Shown one piece after another: positions 1 through 8,489 of a stretch of 39,624 nt of DNA. Numbering within the stretch: the stretch's first letter is position 1; each line of letters begins with the position of its first letter. This DNA is from Azospirillaceae bacterium (GTDB taxonomy: Bacteria; Pseudomonadota; Alphaproteobacteria; Azospirillales; Azospirillaceae). The notes below the pieces were generated by a model. It worked only from the letters and a program-made list of their open reading frames with translations. It had not been told where the DNA came from and ran no database searches. The DNA lies in contig JANQHG010000146.1 in NCBI GenBank assembly GCA_028277115.1, forward strand, positions 1 to 39,624. Direction: 5' to 3'. The translations under genes were made by a program, and so were the position numbers.

Positions 1-57
1 GGAGCGCGCGACCGCGCGCCGCGCCCTATGGCGCGAAGCCCAGCGGCGTTTGAGCGG

Positions 58-91
58 GGCCTCACGCGGTGACCAGTCACCGCGTGAGGCC
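58..91. terminator. 16-bp perfect inverted repeat, probable terminator of an upstream gene
   Basis: Bases 58-73 and 76-91 are exact reverse complements separated by two bases. An open frame entering the window from the left (codons in phase with base 3) ends in TGA at 51-53, only 4 bases before the repeat, so it fits a terminator for that gene. No T-run follows on the plus strand, so it could also be an operator palindrome. The Uma2-like remnant begins directly at its right edge. Confidence 0.45.
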
Positions 92-258
92 ATTGGTATT
101 ATGAGTTGATCGACGGGGACATCACGGCCATGGCGCCGCCGTTCGACCATCATGGTCGTCTGGCGAGCGGGTTGGTCGTGGCGCTGGACGCGTTCGGGAT
201 CGATCTGCCGCTCGGCGAGATCTATGCCGGGGTCGGTCTCGGCAGCGCGGTACCTTGA
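91..258 (+). pseudogene. Uma2-family (DUF820) endonuclease remnant
   Basis: The frame in phase with base 130 reads [15 protein letters not shown], then a [17 protein letters not shown] segment, and stops at TGA 256-258. This matches the start of Uma2 proteins (YELIDGE, M.PP, H..., a Leu-rich helix), PD-(D/E)XK nuclease-fold proteins common in cyanobacteria and some alphaproteobacteria. The N-terminal leader is replaced by the inverted repeat at 58-91, and the catalytic part after the first helices is missing. Only about 50 of the usual 180-200 residues remain, so this is a decayed fragment. The rpsD promoter overlaps its last codons. Assignment is from remembered motifs only. Confidence 0.45.
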
Positions 259-284
259 CGGCAGACCCGCGTGTCCGGTATACA
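255..284 (+). promoter_or_regulatory. Sigma-70 type promoter of rpsD
   Basis: TTGACG at 255-260 and TATACA at 279-284 are separated by 18 bases, close to the housekeeping consensus. Transcription would begin near 291 and leave a leader of about 95 nt before the rpsD ATG at 387. The leader has no strong ribosome site next to the ATG; AAGGA lies about 12 bases upstream. Confidence 0.6.
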
Positions 285-386
285 ATTTGCCCTTCCCGAG
301 AACGTGGACGTGCCTGTTGGTTTCGACGTCCCGCCATGGTGAGCCCGTGGCCGATCGGGACAATAAGCCAAGGATCAACAGACGCC

Positions 387-1001
387 ATGAGCAAACGCAT
401 CCGGTCGAAGTTCAAGATCGACCGCCGCCTCAACGTCAATCTGTGGGGCCGGTCGAAAAGCCCGATCAACAAGCGCGAATACGGCCCCGGCCAGCACGGC
501 CAGCGGCGCAAGAAGCCGTCCGACTTCGGCCTGCAGCTCCAGGCCAAGCAGAAGCTGAAGGGTCATTACGGCAACATCGGCGAAAAGCAGTTCCGGCGGC
601 TGTACGAAGAGGCGGTCCGGCGGCGCGGCGACACCGGCGAGAATCTGATCCAGCTGCTCGAGCGGCGGCTCGACGCCGCGGTTTATCGGATGAAGTTCGC
701 CAAGACCCCGTTCGCTGCGCGCCAGCTGATTAATCACGGCCACATCCGGGTCAATGACCGGCTGGTCAACATCCCGTCCTATCAGCTGCGCGACGGCGAC
801 ATCGTCCAGGTCAAGGAGGCATCGCGCCAGAGTCAGCCGGTGCTGGATGCGGTGCAGTCCAAGGAGCGCGACGTCCCGGACTATCTCTCGGTCGACACCT
901 CGAGCATGAAGGGCACCTTCGTGCGGGCGCCCAACTTCGCCGATGTGCCCTATCCGGTGGTGATGGAACCGAACCTGGTGATCGAGTTCTACTCGCGCTG
1001 A
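387..1001 (+). CDS. rpsD: 30S ribosomal protein S4
   Basis: This 204-residue protein is the small-subunit assembly protein uS4, which binds 16S rRNA early. It starts [10 protein letters not shown] and carries the alphaproteobacterial N-terminal region ([21 protein letters not shown]). The S4 RNA-binding domain spans roughly residues 93-155 ([27 protein letters not shown]). Length is typical. The frame is open further upstream to 255, but homology begins at the ATG at 387. It is transcribed alone from the promoter at 255-284, since the next gene is convergent. In many bacteria S4 regulates its own operon; no such leader structure is evident here. Confidence 0.97.
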   Translation: MSKRIRSKFKIDRRLNVNLWGRSKSPINKREYGPGQHGQRRKKPSDFGLQLQAKQKLKGHYGNIGEKQFRRLYEEAVRRRGDTGENLIQLLERRLDAAVYRMKFAKTPFAARQLINHGHIRVNDRLVNIPSYQLRDGDIVQVKEASRQSQPVLDAVQSKERDVPDYLSVDTSSMKGTFVRAPNFADVPYPVVMEPNLVIEFYSR

Positions 1002-1024
1002 TCCGGCGCCGGGGCCGCCCGCGG

Positions 1025-1077
1025 CCCCGACCGACCGGCGTGCTCCGACCAAACGGAACGGTTCAGCCGGATTTCGT
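1025..1077. repeat. Dispersed ~52-bp repeat, copy A
   Basis: This segment recurs at 22829-22882 with one single-base insertion and one substitution. The shared core includes CTCCGACCAAACGGAACGG. It fills the gap between rpsD and the convergent GGDEF-EAL gene and ends 2 bases before that gene's stop codon. GACC and GGTT/CCGG segments allow an imperfect hairpin. It may be a REP-like element or a bidirectional terminator. Confidence 0.7.
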
Positions 1078-1078
1078 C

Positions 1079-3262
1079 TCAGCCCTGGGCGCGGCGCCAG
1101 GCGTCGAAGGTGTCGGGCGTCATCGGCCGGGCGATCAGATAGCCCTGGACATGGTCGCAGCCGATCTGGCGCAGAAAGTCGAGCTGGCCGCGGGTCTCGA
1201 CCCCCTCGGCGACCACCTCGATGTTGAGGCTGTGCGCCATCACCACGATCGCGCGGGTCAAGGCGGCGCTGCCCGGGTCGACATCGACCCGCTGCACGAA
1301 CGACTTGTCGATCTTCAGCGCATCGACCCGGATGCGCTGGAGGTAGTTCAAGGACGAAAACCCGGTCCCGAAGTCGTCGACCGCCAGCCGCACGCCGAGC
1401 GCGCGCATGCCGTCGATCGTCTCCTGGACGTCCGGGTGGTCGTCCACGATCACCCGCTCGGTCAGTTCGAGCTCGAACCGCTCGTTGGGGATGCCGTGCT
1501 CGGCCAACTGGGAGGTAACCAGATCGACCAAGCGGTGGCCGCGAAACTGGCGCGACGAGACATTGACCGAGATGCGCAACGGGCGACCGCAGCCCTGGGT
1601 CCAGCGTCGCGCCTCGCGGCACACACAGGTCAGCACGAACTCGCCGAGCTCGTTGATCAAGCCGGTCTGCTCGGCGATGCCGATGAACTCCTCGGGCGGC
1701 ACCGCACCGAGGTCGAGCGTCTTCCAGCGCACCAGCGCCTCGACCCCGACCGGCTGCCCGGACCGGCAGTCGACCACCGGCTGGTAGACCATGAACAGCT
1801 CGTTGTTGCGCAGGGCCGCGCGCAGCCGGGTCTCGATGCTGAGGCGGCGCATCGCCGCCTCGTTCATGTCCGGGCGAAAGAAACAATAGGTGTTGCGGCC
1901 GGAATCCTTGGCGTCGTACATCGCCGTGTCGGCATTCTGCATCAGGGTCTGGGCATCGATGCCGTCGGTCGGAAAGGTCGCGACCCCGATGCTCGCGGTC
2001 ACCACGATCTCGTGGCCTTCGAGCAGGAACGGCGTCGAAAAGGCGTCCAAGATCTTGCCGACCACCAGCTGGGAATGCTCAATCGACTTCAAGTCGCTTA
2101 AGATCAGCAAGAACTCGTCACCGCCCAGGCGGCCGACCGTGTCCGACAAGCGCACCGAGTGGCCGAGCCGGTGCGCCGCCTCGACCAACAGATCGTCGCC
2201 GGCGCGGTGGCCGAGGGTGTCATTAATGATCTTGAAGTTGTCGAGGTCGATGAATGCGATGGTGACGAAGGTGCCCTCGCGTCGTGCGCGCATGATCGCC
2301 TGGTTGAGCCGGTCGATCACCAGGTAACGGTTGGGCAGGTTGGTCAATTCGTCGATCGTCGCTTGGCGCAACAGCTTGGTTTCGTACGCCTTGCGCAGAG
2401 TGATGTCTTCCTTGACCGCGACGAAGTGGGTGACCCGGTCGTCGGCCAGCCTGAGCGGCGACACCGACGCCTGCAGCCAATAGGTCTGGCCGTCGGGGTG
2501 CGCACCGGTCAGCTCGCCGCGCCACGGCTTGCCATCGGCGATCGCCTCGCCCAAGGTCGCGCCGCCGTCGTCGCCAACCGGGTCTTGGAAAAGCAGGGTC
2601 CAATCGGCGCCGATCACGTCGACCAGATCGAGCCCGGTCACCTGTTCGAACTTCGGGTTGGCGTATTCGACGATCCCGCGGCTGTCGGTGATCACCACGA
2701 TCGCCGGGCTCTGTTCGACCGCCAACGACAGCTTGTGCAGCGAGCGGGCCTTGTGTTCGCGCTCGGTGATATCGATGATCGCGAGCGTCAAGCGTCCGAC
2801 CGAGAGCTGGAAGGCATAGATTTCAACCGAAAACCGCACCGCGTCGGCGCTGACCGCGACGCAATGGGTGCGCACCGTGGTGCCGGTCAGCGCGACGTCG
2901 CGGAACTGGGACACCCGGTCGGTGGTCACCAATTCGGGGAACACCCGTTCGATCGGCTGGCCGATCCAGTGGGCATGGTCGACGCCGAGGATGCGGTCGG
3001 CCGCCCAGTTGGCCAAGGTCAGATAAACGCCGCCGAGCTCGTCCACCTGATAGACCTGCAAGCCGATCGGGATCGCCTCGACAAACCGCTCGAAATCATC
3101 GTTGAGGAAATCGGGTCGCGGCACCGCCGGTCGCTGGTCGGCGAGCATCGCGAACAGATCGACCGACTGGCGCGGCTCGGTCGCCGGCAGGTTGGGCGGC
3201 CGGCCGGACGCCGGTGCCGACACGGCGCGGCGGTCAGTGGTCATCGCTGCCAGTCCAACCAA
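1079..3262 (-). CDS. PAS-PAS-GGDEF-EAL cyclic-di-GMP turnover protein
   Basis: This 727-residue protein has no membrane segment. Two PAS sensor domains (about residues 55-165 and 175-295; the second ends VKEDITLRK) precede a GGDEF diguanylate cyclase domain (about 305-465) and an EAL phosphodiesterase domain (about 475-722). The GGDEF motif is intact and has an RLSD inhibitory I-site upstream. The EAL domain keeps EALVRW, the loop [10 protein letters not shown] and AEGVET, so both activities are possible. The start chosen is TTG at 3262 with GAGG 4 bases upstream; ATG at 3244 is the alternative and has no clear ribosome site. It begins 6 bases after the pentapeptide gene ends, so the two probably share a transcript. 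The ligand of the PAS domains is unknown. Confidence 0.93.
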   Translation of the reverse strand: MVGLAAMTTDRRAVSAPASGRPPNLPATEPRQSVDLFAMLADQRPAVPRPDFLNDDFERFVEAIPIGLQVYQVDELGGVYLTLANWAADRILGVDHAHWIGQPIERVFPELVTTDRVSQFRDVALTGTTVRTHCVAVSADAVRFSVEIYAFQLSVGRLTLAIIDITEREHKARSLHKLSLAVEQSPAIVVITDSRGIVEYANPKFEQVTGLDLVDVIGADWTLLFQDPVGDDGGATLGEAIADGKPWRGELTGAHPDGQTYWLQASVSPLRLADDRVTHFVAVKEDITLRKAYETKLLRQATIDELTNLPNRYLVIDRLNQAIMRARREGTFVTIAFIDLDNFKIINDTLGHRAGDDLLVEAAHRLGHSVRLSDTVGRLGGDEFLLILSDLKSIEHSQLVVGKILDAFSTPFLLEGHEIVVTASIGVATFPTDGIDAQTLMQNADTAMYDAKDSGRNTYCFFRPDMNEAAMRRLSIETRLRAALRNNELFMVYQPVVDCRSGQPVGVEALVRWKTLDLGAVPPEEFIGIAEQTGLINELGEFVLTCVCREARRWTQGCGRPLRISVNVSSRQFRGHRLVDLVTSQLAEHGIPNERFELELTERVIVDDHPDVQETIDGMRALGVRLAVDDFGTGFSSLNYLQRIRVDALKIDKSFVQRVDVDPGSAALTRAIVVMAHSLNIEVVAEGVETRGQLDFLRQIGCDHVQGYLIARPMTPDTFDAWRRAQG

Positions 3263-3268
3263 GCGGCC

Positions 3269-4498
3269 TCATATCCGCGCATCCTCGAGATTGGCGCCGG
3301 CGAAATCGCAGCCGGAGAGATCGGCGTCGGTCAGGGTGGCACCGGAGAGGTCGGCCCCGGCCAGCCGGGCCCCGGCAAGGTTGGCGCCGCGCAGGTCGGC
3401 AAAGCGCAGCGAGGCGCCGCTCAGGTCCGCCGGCCACCAGCGGCCGGTCCGCCGGCCGTCGGGCGCGATCACCTCGACCGGATTCAACGCCGCCATGCGC
3501 AGCCGCGCGCCCTCGAGGTTGGCGCCGGCCAGATTGACCCCGGGCATCGCGCAGCCGCTCATCAGGCAGCCGCGCAGGTCGGCGCCGGCAAAGGTCGCGA
3601 GCGTGAGCGCGCTGCCGCGGAAATCGCTGCGTCTCAGCACCGCTTCGCGAAACGACGCGCCGCGCAGGTCGAGGTTCGACAGATCGAGCCCTTCGGCCAG
3701 GCCGCCGTCGAACACCGCCCGGCCGCCCGATGCCCCCGAGGTCTCAACCCATCGCCGGTGGTCGTCGAACAGCGCGCGCAGCGCGGGCGGCGGCGGTGCG
3801 CGGCCCGACCGCGGCTGCGTCTTGCCGAACACCGTATCGGTTAAAATCGCGCTGGAGGTGTCGGTGCCGACGAGCGAGGCGCCGGTCAGATCCGCGCCGG
3901 TCAAGTCGGCCCCAACCAGGACCGCGCCGTCGAGCACCGCCGAGACCAGGCGGGCCCCGCGCAGGCTCGCCCGGGTGAGATCGGCCTTGGTGAAGTTGGC
4001 CCGCGCCAGGCTCGATTTGCCGAGATCGGCGCCGACCAGGCTGGCGCGGCGGAAATCCGCCTCGCGCGCCTCGATGTTGGCCAACCGCGCCTCGCCCAGA
4101 TCGGCCTGATGGAAGCTGGCCGACAACAGCGTGTGCGATTCGGCGCCGGCCTCGGTGCGCACCACCATCCCGGGGGCGAGGTTGGCCTCGTCGAGCGCCG
4201 CGCGGACCAGGGTCGCCCGCGAAAAATTGACCCCGCGGAGATCAGCCTTGCGAAAACTGGCGCCGGTCAAATTGCTCGACTCGAACGACGACCCGAATAG
4301 GTCACCGAAATCGAACCGACACTCGGTCAGATGACACCGTGACAGATTGCAGGCAACCAGATTAGCCTTCTCGAAGCTGAGCTGGCTCAACGACGCGCCG
4401 GACAGATTGGCGTTGCGCAGCGACAACCGGGTGCCGCCGCTCTTGCGGTTGACGAACAGTTGGTGCGCCTTGATCGCGCCGAGCAGCGAGGCGGCCAT
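3269..4498 (-). CDS. Two-module pentapeptide-repeat protein
   Basis: This 409-residue protein is built of A(D/N)LXX repeats that fold as right-handed quadrilateral beta-helices. It has two modules. The first opens AIKAHQLFVNRKSGG near residue 9, the second DDHRRWVETSGASGG near residue 250. Each follows a short helix, and a proline-rich linker (GRAPPPPALRAL) separates them. The opening H..W/F...G..G signature recurs in proteobacterial pentapeptide proteins of unknown role. No signal peptide was seen, so it is probably cytoplasmic. The frame stays open to an ATG at 4651 with GAGAGA upstream, but the extra 51 residues are a low-complexity Gly/Ala/Arg/Pro stretch, so 4498 is preferred. It lies 6 bases upstream of the GGDEF-EAL gene. 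Substrate or partner cannot be inferred. Confidence 0.85.
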   Translation of the reverse strand: MAASLLGAIKAHQLFVNRKSGGTRLSLRNANLSGASLSQLSFEKANLVACNLSRCHLTECRFDFGDLFGSSFESSNLTGASFRKADLRGVNFSRATLVRAALDEANLAPGMVVRTEAGAESHTLLSASFHQADLGEARLANIEAREADFRRASLVGADLGKSSLARANFTKADLTRASLRGARLVSAVLDGAVLVGADLTGADLTGASLVGTDTSSAILTDTVFGKTQPRSGRAPPPPALRALFDDHRRWVETSGASGGRAVFDGGLAEGLDLSNLDLRGASFREAVLRRSDFRGSALTLATFAGADLRGCLMSGCAMPGVNLAGANLEGARLRMAALNPVEVIAPDGRRTGRWWPADLSGASLRFADLRGANLAGARLAGADLSGATLTDADLSGCDFAGANLEDARI

Positions 4499-4767
4499 GG
4501 TCGACCCGTCTTGGTGTCGTCTCGGCGCGCGACGACCGGGGCGCGCCCCGGCGCCGCCGGCGCTCGCGGCGCGCCAACCGCGCGGCCGTCCCGCCGCGAA
4601 CGCCGACGGCGCCGGTGTCCCGCCGTCCAGAGCGGCCCAGTCCGCGGCCATGGGTCTCTCTCGGTGTCCGTGTTCGGTTCCGGGCGTGGCCGTGGCCGTC
4701 GATGTCCGGTCGCATCGGGGCCCCCGGCCGCCGTCGCGCCCGCACGCCCGAGCGGCCGGCGCCGAGA

Positions 4768-5004
4768 CTACGGCAACTTGCCGCGAAAATCGGCCGCCAA
4801 ATCGCCCGGCAGGTCCGCGAACTCCTCCGGGCGCCTTCGTTTGACCCGTGGCGCCCCGACTCGGAACTTGCCCCGCGCCTGGGCCCGGACAAGCTTGACA
4901 AGCGGGGTGCCGGCGCGGCTGATCACGATCTCTTCGCCGGCCAGGACCCGGTCGATCAGGTCCGGAAGGTCGCTTTCCGCCTCATAGACAGTCACGATGG
5001 TCAT
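4768..5004 (-). CDS. Phd/YefM-family antitoxin, apparently orphan
   Basis: This 78-residue protein begins MTIVTVYEAESDLPDLIDR and continues VLAGEEIVISRAGTPLVKLV. This is the Phd/YefM fold that binds operator DNA and neutralises a partner toxin through a basic C-terminal tail (RVKRRRPEEFADLPGDL). An in-frame ATG at 5085 would add 27 residues that do not resemble the family, so 5004 is used. Partners normally follow directly, but neither the 117-270 bases downstream nor the opposite strand encodes a PIN, RelE or Doc protein. It may be a solitary antitoxin left after toxin loss, or it may act on a toxin elsewhere. Confidence 0.8.
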   Translation of the reverse strand: MTIVTVYEAESDLPDLIDRVLAGEEIVISRAGTPLVKLVRAQARGKFRVGAPRVKRRRPEEFADLPGDLAADFRGKLP

Positions 5005-5049
5005 CGGTATTCCCACGGGGTGACCCCCTCGGGCACCCGGCCCGGGGGA

Positions 5050-5075
5050 TCGGAGGGCCGACAGCCGCCCTCCGA
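5050..5075. terminator. 9-bp inverted repeat between metY and the orphan antitoxin
   Basis: TCGGAGGGC at 5050-5058 pairs exactly with GCCCTCCGA at 5067-5075 across an 8-base loop. It lies 65 bases after the metY stop and 46 bases before the antitoxin start on the minus strand. It may be the metY terminator (no U-run) or an autoregulatory operator of the antitoxin. Confidence 0.4.
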
Positions 5076-5139
5076 GGATGGTCATAACTTGGTCATGATA
5101 CTGGGTCGGTCACGATCCTGTCATGGCGCATGGCCCGGG

Positions 5140-6432
5140 TCACAAGGTTTTGCTGAGTGCCTGGTCGAGATCGGCGATGATGTCGTCCGGGCTCTCGAGC
5201 CCGATCGACAGCCGGACCACCTCGGCGCCGGCACCGGCGGCCTCGCGGTCGGCCGCCGACAGCTGACGGTGGGTGGTCGAGGCCGGGTGGATGATCAGCG
5301 AGCGGCTGTCGCCGATGTTGGCGAGGTGGCTCAACAACTCGACCGCCTCGACCACCGTGATCCCGGCCTGATAGCCGCCCTTGACCCCGAAGGTAAACAC
5401 CGCGCCGGCACCGCGCGGCAAGTAGCGTTGGGCGAGCGCGTGGTGCGGGCTCGACGCGAGCCCGGCATAACCGACCCACGACACCGCAGGGTGGCGCTCA
5501 AGATACGCCGCGACCGCGGCGGCGTTGGCGCAGTGGCGGTCCATCCTGAGCGCCAAGGTTTCGAGCCCGAGCAGGGTCAAGAACGCATTGAACGGCTGCT
5601 GGTTGGTCCCGAGGTCGCGCAGGCCCACGGCATGGCCGTGAAAGGTAAAGGCGAGATCGCCGAAGGTCTCGTGGAACTTGAGGCCGTGATAGCCCGGGTC
5701 GGGCGCGCTCAAGGCCGGGAACTTGTCGCTGGCAGACCAGTCGAAGCGGCCGCTGTCGACCACGGCCCCGCCGATCGAGGTGCCGTTGCCCGACAGGAAC
5801 TTGGTGGTCGAATGGACGACCAGGCTGGCGCCATGCTCGATCGGCCGGCACAGGTAGGGGGTCGCGAGCGTGTTGTCGACGATCAAGGGCAGGCCGGCCT
5901 GCCGGGCGATCTCGGCGATCGCCTCGATGTCGGAGACGATGCCGCCCGGGTTGGCCAAACTCTCGATGAACAGGGCTTTGGTCTTGGGCGTCAGCGCCTC
6001 GCGGAAGCTGTCGGGCCGGGTCGCGTCGGCGAACCGGCAGGTCCAGCCGAACGCCCGCGGGAAGGCATTGGCGAACTGGTTGAGCGACCCGCCATACAGC
6101 TGACGCGCCGCGACGAATTCGTCGCCCGGTGCCATCAGCGGGAACAGCGCCAACAGCTGGGCGGCGTGGCCCGAGGCGGTCGCGACCGCGCCGCGTCCGC
6201 CCTCGAGATTGGCGAGCCGCTCCTCCAAAACCGACACGGTCGGGTTGGTCAGACGCGAGTAAATGAACCCGACCTTTTGCAGATTGAACAAGGATGCGGC
6301 GTGATCGACATCGTCGAACACATAGCTGGTGGTCTGATAGATCGGGGTCGCCCGGGCGCCGGTGGTCGGGTCGGGGGCCGCGCCGGCGTGGATCGCGCGG
6401 GTCTCGAAGCCGAAGCTCTTGGGCTCGCTCAT
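5140..6432 (-). CDS. metY: O-acetylhomoserine aminocarboxypropyltransferase (sulfhydrylase)
   Basis: This 430-residue PLP-dependent Cys/Met-metabolism enzyme would make homocysteine (or methionine) from O-acetylhomoserine and sulfide (or methanethiol) in the cytoplasm. The N-terminus GFETRAIHAGAAPDPTTGAR and IYQTTSYVFDD, then YSRLTNPTVSVLEERLA, are typical. VDNTLATPYLCRP precedes the PLP lysine in VHSTTKFLSGNGT. The length matches the O-acetylhomoserine class rather than the shorter cystathionine synthases and lyases. ATG 6432 has GGGGAGAG about 8 bases upstream; the open frame above it is low-complexity. It is the last gene of a minus-strand cluster with the CoA-binding and enoyl-CoA hydratase genes. 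Confidence 0.93.
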   Translation of the reverse strand: MSEPKSFGFETRAIHAGAAPDPTTGARATPIYQTTSYVFDDVDHAASLFNLQKVGFIYSRLTNPTVSVLEERLANLEGGRGAVATASGHAAQLLALFPLMAPGDEFVAARQLYGGSLNQFANAFPRAFGWTCRFADATRPDSFREALTPKTKALFIESLANPGGIVSDIEAIAEIARQAGLPLIVDNTLATPYLCRPIEHGASLVVHSTTKFLSGNGTSIGGAVVDSGRFDWSASDKFPALSAPDPGYHGLKFHETFGDLAFTFHGHAVGLRDLGTNQQPFNAFLTLLGLETLALRMDRHCANAAAVAAYLERHPAVSWVGYAGLASSPHHALAQRYLPRGAGAVFTFGVKGGYQAGITVVEAVELLSHLANIGDSRSLIIHPASTTHRQLSAADREAAGAGAEVVRLSIGLESPDDIIADLDQALSKTL

Positions 6433-6562
6433 GTCTTGGTCTCTCCCCGGTTGGTCGGACCCACCGGTCGTGCGATCGGGTGGGGCCCGTGTTGGTGTCG
6501 ACACGGCCGGGCGCGACGCGCGCGGGGCCAAGGATCGGCGGGCCCGGACCGGACCGCCCGGA

Positions 6563-7072
6563 TCAGATCAGCCGGCGCGGCGGTCGAACCGGCCGCCGCC
6601 GGCTTGTGATGACGTTGGAGTTGACCCCGTGCCACCCGAGCTCGCCGAACAAACGGGCATACTCGATCTTTGGGCAACGGTTCATCACCACGGTCAGGCC
6701 GGCCGCCTCGGCGCGTGCCGCGGCCGCGGCGTTGACCACGCCGAGCTGCATCCACACCACCTTGACGCCGCCGCGGGCGATCGCGGCGTCGGTGATCGGC
6801 CCCGCCGCCTCCGAGCCCCGGAAGATATCGACCATATCGACCGGGAGCTCGGCCGGCAGCGCGGCAAGCTCAGGATAGACCGGCTCGCCCAGAATCTCCT
6901 GGCCGACCGCGCTCGGGTTGACCGGGATCACCCGAAAACCCTTGCCCTGGAGATACTTCATGGCAAAGAAACTCGGCCGGGTGTCCTTCGGGCTGGCACC
7001 GACCATCGCGATCACCCGGCAGCGGGTCAACGCGTCGCGCAGATAGTCGTCGGAATAGTCGTCGTGGGTCAT
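6563..7072 (-). CDS. CoA-binding (YccU-type) Rossmann protein
   Basis: This 169-residue protein is a single CoA-binding domain of the succinyl-CoA synthetase alpha type. Key segments are VIAMVGASPKDTRPS (nucleotide loop), GFRVIPVNPSAVGQEILG, VDMVDIFRGSEAAGPI and VVWMQLGVVN, ending with a conserved CPKIEYARL near the C-terminus. Single-domain members bind CoA and have no assigned reaction. ATG 7072 begins the conserved part (MTHDDYSDDYLRDAL). It sits 64 bases after the enoyl-CoA hydratase gene and 130 bases before metY on the same strand, so co-transcription is likely. Confidence 0.88.
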   Translation of the reverse strand: MTHDDYSDDYLRDALTRCRVIAMVGASPKDTRPSFFAMKYLQGKGFRVIPVNPSAVGQEILGEPVYPELAALPAELPVDMVDIFRGSEAAGPITDAAIARGGVKVVWMQLGVVNAAAAARAEAAGLTVVMNRCPKIEYARLFGELGWHGVNSNVITSRRRPVRPPRRLI

Positions 7073-7136
7073 GCCGGCGGCCCCGATCGCCGGCTCCCGG
7101 GCGGCCGGACCATCGGCACGCGGCCGGGACGGCCGG

Positions 7137-7952
7137 TCACTGGTGGTGCCATTCGGGCGCCCGTTTGCCGAGGAAGGCACCGATGCCCTCGCCGGCATCG
7201 CGCGCCAGCATGTTGCGGGTCATGATCTCGCTCATCTCGTCATACGCGGCCTTGGTGCCAAGTTCGATCTGGCGATAAAAGGCCGATTTGCCGATCTCGA
7301 GCACCCGGCCCGACTTCGCCGCGATCTTGCCGGCGAGCGCGGCGGTTGCGCGGTCGAGCTCGGCCGCGGGCACCGCCCGGTTGACCAGCCCGATCCGCAC
7401 CGCTTCGCCGGCATCGATCATCTCGCCCAACAGCAGCATCTCGAGCGCGGCCTTGCGTCCGACCGCGCGCGACAGCGCGACCATCGGGGTCGAGCAGAAC
7501 AGCCCGATGTTGACCCCCGGGGTCGCGAACCGCGCATCCTCGGCGGCCAGCGCGAGGTCGCAGGTCGCGACCAGCTGGCAGCCCGCCGCGGTCGCGATCC
7601 CCTGGACTTGGGCGATCACCGGCTGGCGGATCTGCTGGATCGTCAGCATCAAGGCGCTGCAGGTCCGGAACACGCGGGCGAGCGCGGTCGGGTCCCGGTC
7701 GGCGCTCAGCTCCTTCAAGTCGTGACCGGCGCAAAACGCGGGCCCGTGTGCGGCCAACACGACCGCGCGCACCGACCGATCGCGGTCGATCGCCTCGAAC
7801 ACCTCTTGGAGCACGGTCATCAGCGCCATCGAGAGGGCGTTGCGGGCGGCCGGCCGGTTCAGCGTCACCGTGGCGACGCCGTCGTGATCGGTGCGCAGCA
7901 CCGGGGGGCGCGCGCTGGTCTCCGGCGCGGTCGCGTCTGCCGCTGCGCTCAT
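7137..7952 (-). CDS. Enoyl-CoA hydratase/isomerase family protein
   Basis: This 271-residue crotonase-fold protein would hydrate or isomerise an acyl-CoA double bond. Visible motifs are VTLNRPAARNALSMAL (substrate entrance), AFCAGHDLKEL (first oxyanion-hole segment) and QGIATAAGCQLVATCDLALA (second oxyanion-hole segment). In the helix where mitochondrial-type hydratases have two Glu residues, this protein reads AAGCQLVATCDLA and then ARFATPGVNIGLF. At least the first Glu is absent, so the exact reaction is open. ATG 7952 has GGGGAGGA about 6 bases upstream, a strong ribosome site. It is the first gene of the cluster leading to metY. Confidence 0.9.
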   Translation of the reverse strand: MSAAADATAPETSARPPVLRTDHDGVATVTLNRPAARNALSMALMTVLQEVFEAIDRDRSVRAVVLAAHGPAFCAGHDLKELSADRDPTALARVFRTCSALMLTIQQIRQPVIAQVQGIATAAGCQLVATCDLALAAEDARFATPGVNIGLFCSTPMVALSRAVGRKAALEMLLLGEMIDAGEAVRIGLVNRAVPAAELDRATAALAGKIAAKSGRVLEIGKSAFYRQIELGTKAAYDEMSEIMTRNMLARDAGEGIGAFLGKRAPEWHHQ

Positions 7953-8489
7953 CTTGCGTCCTCCCCCCCCTCCTTGTTTTTCAGGCCCCCGACCATCGGC
8001 GGCGATCGGTCGCGGGCCCGACCCGACGATCGGGCGAGAATTGTCCGAACCGCGTCGGCACGCAACCATCTTTCCAGCCGGGTCTCCCCTCTTCGAGTGT
8101 CGTCGCCCCGGCGACGCCTTGGCGAGGCGGTCGCCCCCGGCAAAGACCTCGGCGTCGCGATGTGGTGGCCGCGCGAGGTGTTGGCGAGGTGACGACGGCG
8201 GCCGCGCCCGCGCCCGCGCCAATTCGAAAGACATGTTCGGATCGTCTTTCGGTCAACCGACCGAAACCATTGGTCCTTTGGTGGATCGCCACTTTCGCTG
8301 CGAACCGACTGTGCTATGGTCGGCGCGCAATCGGTCGGAGCGGTCGAGCCGACCGACCAACGGTGGGCCGGCGGCGCGGGCGGGTTGGCCGACGATGGCG
8401 AAGAGGACGATCATGCAGGCCGAGCGGTGGGCACCGCCGCCCCCCCGAGTTCCGAGGACGCCAAACCCGGCCTCGCCCGCGGTGGCCGC
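7953..8489. other. Divergent intergenic region between the hydratase and mlaA-like genes
   Basis: These 537 bases separate divergently transcribed genes. They hold a C8 run just after the hydratase ribosome site, a palindrome at 8247-8266, and AT-richer sequence at 8220-8320 with a weak -10-like TATGGT near 8314. The frames open across it are low-complexity and unlike any family I recognise. No gene was found. Confidence 0.5.
8247..8266. promoter_or_regulatory. Operator-like palindrome in divergent promoter region
   Basis: TTTCGGTC and GACCGAAA form a perfect 8-bp inverted repeat around AACC. The size and symmetry suit a dimeric repressor of TetR or MarR type. It lies about 300 bases before the hydratase start and 220 before the mlaA-like start. 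No regulator gene is adjacent. Confidence 0.35.

Noticed and set aside
375..1886. A 503-codon minus-strand frame spanning rpsD and the end of the EAL domain
   Set aside because: It overlaps two well-recognised genes, and its residue composition is typical of GC-rich antisense frames.
4499..4651. N-terminal extension of the pentapeptide protein
   Set aside because: The ATG at 4651 has a fair ribosome site, but the 51 extra residues are low-complexity Gly/Ala/Arg/Pro and unlike the family. Kept as an alternative only.
7966..7979. C8 run as an assembly error or frameshift
   Set aside because: It lies outside any coding region (just upstream of the hydratase ribosome site), so it changes no gene call.
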